Source: JBBIVP01 sp037439705 [NCBI: bacterium]
Lineage (GTDB): Bacteria > JBBIVP01
Assembly: GCA_037439705.1 (NCBI GenBank)
Contig: JBBIVP010000089.1
Span: forward strand, 1 to 8,484
Reading direction: 5' to 3'
DNA: 8,484 nt
Positions within the stretch are counted from its first letter, which is position 1. Every line of letters begins with the position of its first letter. Positions 6,698-8,484 of the stretch are shown one piece after another. The notes beneath the pieces are model-generated. The model did not search any database. It was not told the origin of the DNA and was given only the letters and a program-made list of their open reading frames with translations. A program made the position numbers and the translations under genes.

Positions 6698-8484
6698 GGT
6701 TTCTTGAATTTAATTCATGGAAAGTTGCCTTTCTCATATTTCTCTTTATTCCGTTCATGTTTTTTTCAATAAGGTCCCTTCAAAAATTGGAAAAAAGGTG
6801 GAAAAAGATATTTCTTACAGCATTAAGATGCCTGTCCTTTTTCCTCTTTTCAATGGCTTTTCTGAGATTCTCTTCGTTCAAACCGACATATTTTGAGACA
6901 CCCGGAAAGATAGGGATTCTTATTGATACATCTGGAAGCACCTTTCTTGGCGAAGATGGTGGAGCAATAAACAGGGTTAAAAAGGAACTTGGAAAAATCA
7001 TCACCGAGTTTCATTCAATCGGAAAAGAGGTTGACCTCTTTACCTTGGATGAAAGGGTCACACCCGTTTCCTATAACAGCCTGCTTTCCATTAAAAATTC
7101 AACCAGGGAAACTAAAATAATTGATTCCATTCAGAATTTCATGGAAAAAATGGGAAGCGATTATGAAGGGCTAATTCTTTTTTCTGACGGAATTGACCGG
7201 TCTCAAAAGTCACTGGATTTTTTGAGAGAAAAGGGCATCCCTGTAAACACTGTAAAAATACCACCCCCATCTGGAAAAGATGTATGGATAGAAAGCGTTG
7301 AATTTCCAGCGGTAGTGTTCAAAAAAGTTCCGTTTTCCATAAGGATAATAATAAGATCAAAAGGAATAAGTGGAACTGGAAGATTAAAAGTTTTTCTCGA
7401 CGGAAATCAGGTCTCTGAGGAGAATGTTTTGATAAAGAAAGAAAAAAACGCTGTTATTAAAGAACTGACCCTTGAGGAAGAAGGAGACCACCTCCTTCAC
7501 ATTGTCCTCCCTTCCTTTTCCGGAGAGATAACGGATAAAAACAACTCCTTTACAGATTACATTAAGGTGCTCAGGGATAAAATCCGGGTTTTACAGGTTG
7601 TTGGAACTCCTACATGGGATGTCAGGTTTTTGAGAAGGTTTCTCAAAAAGAATATGAGCATTGAGCTCATATCATTTATGATTTTGAGGACTCCATCTGA
7701 TTATGTTTATTTTTCCGACAGCGAACTCAGTCTTATCCCATTTCCTACAAGGGAAATATTTGTTGAAGCCATTGACACTTTTGATGCTGTTATCTTTCAG
7801 AACTTCAACTATGCTCCATACGGACCATTAGAATTTCTGAAAAGCATTAAAAGGGTGGTTGAAACAGGAAAAACTGGTTTCATAATGCTCGGAGGGGACA
7901 GGGCATTTTATAAAGGAGGATACTCAAACACTCCTGTGGAGGAAATATCTCCTGTTCAGTTCTTTGATTCATACGAAACATATGTTGAGAGAGAATTTAA
8001 GTCAAAACTCACAAAAGAAGGTGAAAGTCACCCAATCACATCTTTCTTAAAGGATTTTATTGAAAAACTTCCACCATTAAGCACACTCAATGTTGACATC
8101 AGGACTAAAAAAGATAGCATTATTCTTATGACGGACAGAAAAGGAAACCCGATTATTGTGCTCGGTGAAAGTGGAAAGGGAAGAAGTGTGGTGATTGCAA
8201 CAAATTCACTCTGGGAGTGGTACTTTAATCCAGTTCTTAAAGGCGAAATTGAGGTATATACAAGGCTGATGCAGAACATATTGAACTGGGTTACAGGAGA
8301 CCCCTATTTCAGAGAAATAAATCTGGAAGAAGGGAGAGAAAGTGTCAGAATATCGGTAAAGGATAAAAATTTCAAAGAATGCAGGAAATGCAGGGTTGTT
8401 TTAAAGTTCATCTCTCCTGATGGAAAAGTTATTGAAGAAAAAGACCTTGAAAGTGAAAGTGGAGAAATAATTTTGAAAAAAGAT
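6694..8484 (+). CDS. Membrane VWA protein with GATase-like domain, 3' end outside the window
   Basis: The ATG at 6694 overlaps the DUF4159 stop (ATGA) and the frame stays open for 597 codons to the right edge, so the gene is partial. Two N-terminal membrane helices (about 9-27 and 38-57) precede a VWA domain (about 73-200) with metal motif DTSGS (78-82) and D165 in SDG. An Ig-like beta region follows (about 205-295), then a GATase1-like domain (about 298-525) with VVGTPTWDVRFL (302-313), LGGDRAFYKGGY (399-410), SHPIT and IATNSLWEWYF (501-511). A further beta region begins after 530. There is no Cys in the GATase-like part, so it cannot use the usual nucleophile and is probably a binding domain. 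The family is the large VWA/GATase-like protein of MoxR operons, usually over 650 residues. Function is unknown. Confidence 0.85.
   Translation, partial: MRFLEFNSWKVAFLIFLFIPFMFFSIRSLQKLEKRWKKIFLTALRCLSFFLFSMAFLRFSSFKPTYFETPGKIGILIDTSGSTFLGEDGGAINRVKKELGKIITEFHSIGKEVDLFTLDERVTPVSYNSLLSIKNSTRETKIIDSIQNFMEKMGSDYEGLILFSDGIDRSQKSLDFLREKGIPVNTVKIPPPSGKDVWIESVEFPAVVFKKVPFSIRIIIRSKGISGTGRLKVFLDGNQVSEENVLIKKEKNAVIKELTLEEEGDHLLHIVLPSFSGEITDKNNSFTDYIKVLRDKIRVLQVVGTPTWDVRFLRRFLKKNMSIELISFMILRTPSDYVYFSDSELSLIPFPTREIFVEAIDTFDAVIFQNFNYAPYGPLEFLKSIKRVVETGKTGFIMLGGDRAFYKGGYSNTPVEEISPVQFFDSYETYVEREFKSKLTKEGESHPITSFLKDFIEKLPPLSTLNVDIRTKKDSIILMTDRKGNPIIVLGESGKGRSVVIATNSLWEWYFNPVLKGEIEVYTRLMQNILNWVTGDPYFREINLEEGRESVRISVKDKNFKECRKCRVVLKFISPDGKVIEEKDLESESGEIILKKD

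Noticed and set aside
1-8484. CRISPR array, tRNA, rRNA, insertion sequence, or phage genes
   Set aside because: No regularly spaced repeats, no tRNA cloverleaf sequence, no transposase or integrase motifs, and no terminal inverted repeats were seen; the window is nearly fully explained by the coding genes.
1781-8484. Anti-phage defence system built on a MoxR-VWA pair
   Set aside because: Some defence systems use MoxR/VWA ternary modules, but here the full DUF58-BatA-DUF4159-GATase-like set and an OmpA anchor match the widespread envelope-type cassette, and no nuclease, protease or other effector is present.

Overview
The window comes from an AT-rich bacterial chromosome. Its coding style is rich in Lys, Glu and Ile, arginine is written mostly AGA/AGG, and the mRNA-like strands are purine-rich. 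An OmpA/MotB-type peptidoglycan-binding domain and a protein with a cleavable signal peptide suggest an envelope with periplasm-like space. The family mix (MoxR, DUF58, BatA-like, DUF4159, GATase-like VWA) is known mainly from Bacteroidetes, Planctomycetes and many uncultured phyla. I infer an anaerobic, possibly thermophilic, uncultured lineage, but the phylum cannot be fixed from this sequence.

Layout. Positions 8-1165 on the minus strand hold a GAF + HD-GYP signalling gene (cyclic-di-GMP phosphodiesterase type). An in-frame TAA sits exactly at the Glu of its HHExxDGxGYP motif, and the reading frame continues intact for 85 more codons. A strong Shine-Dalgarno sequence over its true stop shows that another minus-strand gene probably follows just outside the window. 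Positions 1169-1343 form a divergent promoter region. A good sigma-70-type promoter faces the HD-GYP gene. A second promoter faces a small SCP-2 (sterol carrier / acyl-lipid binding) gene, and just downstream of it lies an 18-bp site that closely resembles the FadR operator of Bacillus. Positions 1674-1780 contain a G-rich purine tract followed by a TATAAT-bearing promoter candidate.

From 1781 to the right edge runs one tightly packed plus-strand operon of six genes: an OmpA/MotB-like membrane-anchored protein, a MoxR AAA+ ATPase, a DUF58 (VWA-like) protein, a BatA-type membrane VWA protein, a secreted DUF4159 protein, and a membrane VWA + glutamine-amidotransferase-like protein that is cut by the window edge. 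The first junction is TAAATG with no gap. The next four are all 4-base ATGA overlaps, so the whole set is probably translationally coupled and made in fixed ratio.

How they may work together (inference): a cytoplasmic MoxR ATPase acts on VWA partners (DUF58 in the cytoplasm, and two membrane proteins whose VWA and Rossmann-like domains probably face the periplasm), while the OmpA-like protein ties the complex to peptidoglycan and the DUF4159 protein is an exported partner. No client enzyme such as a methanol dehydrogenase or a metal enzyme is visible, so the substrate is unknown. The MoxR-DUF58-BatA-DUF4159-GATase-like order is a recurrent but functionally uncharacterised cassette; the OmpA-like gene fused to its head is the more distinctive part here.
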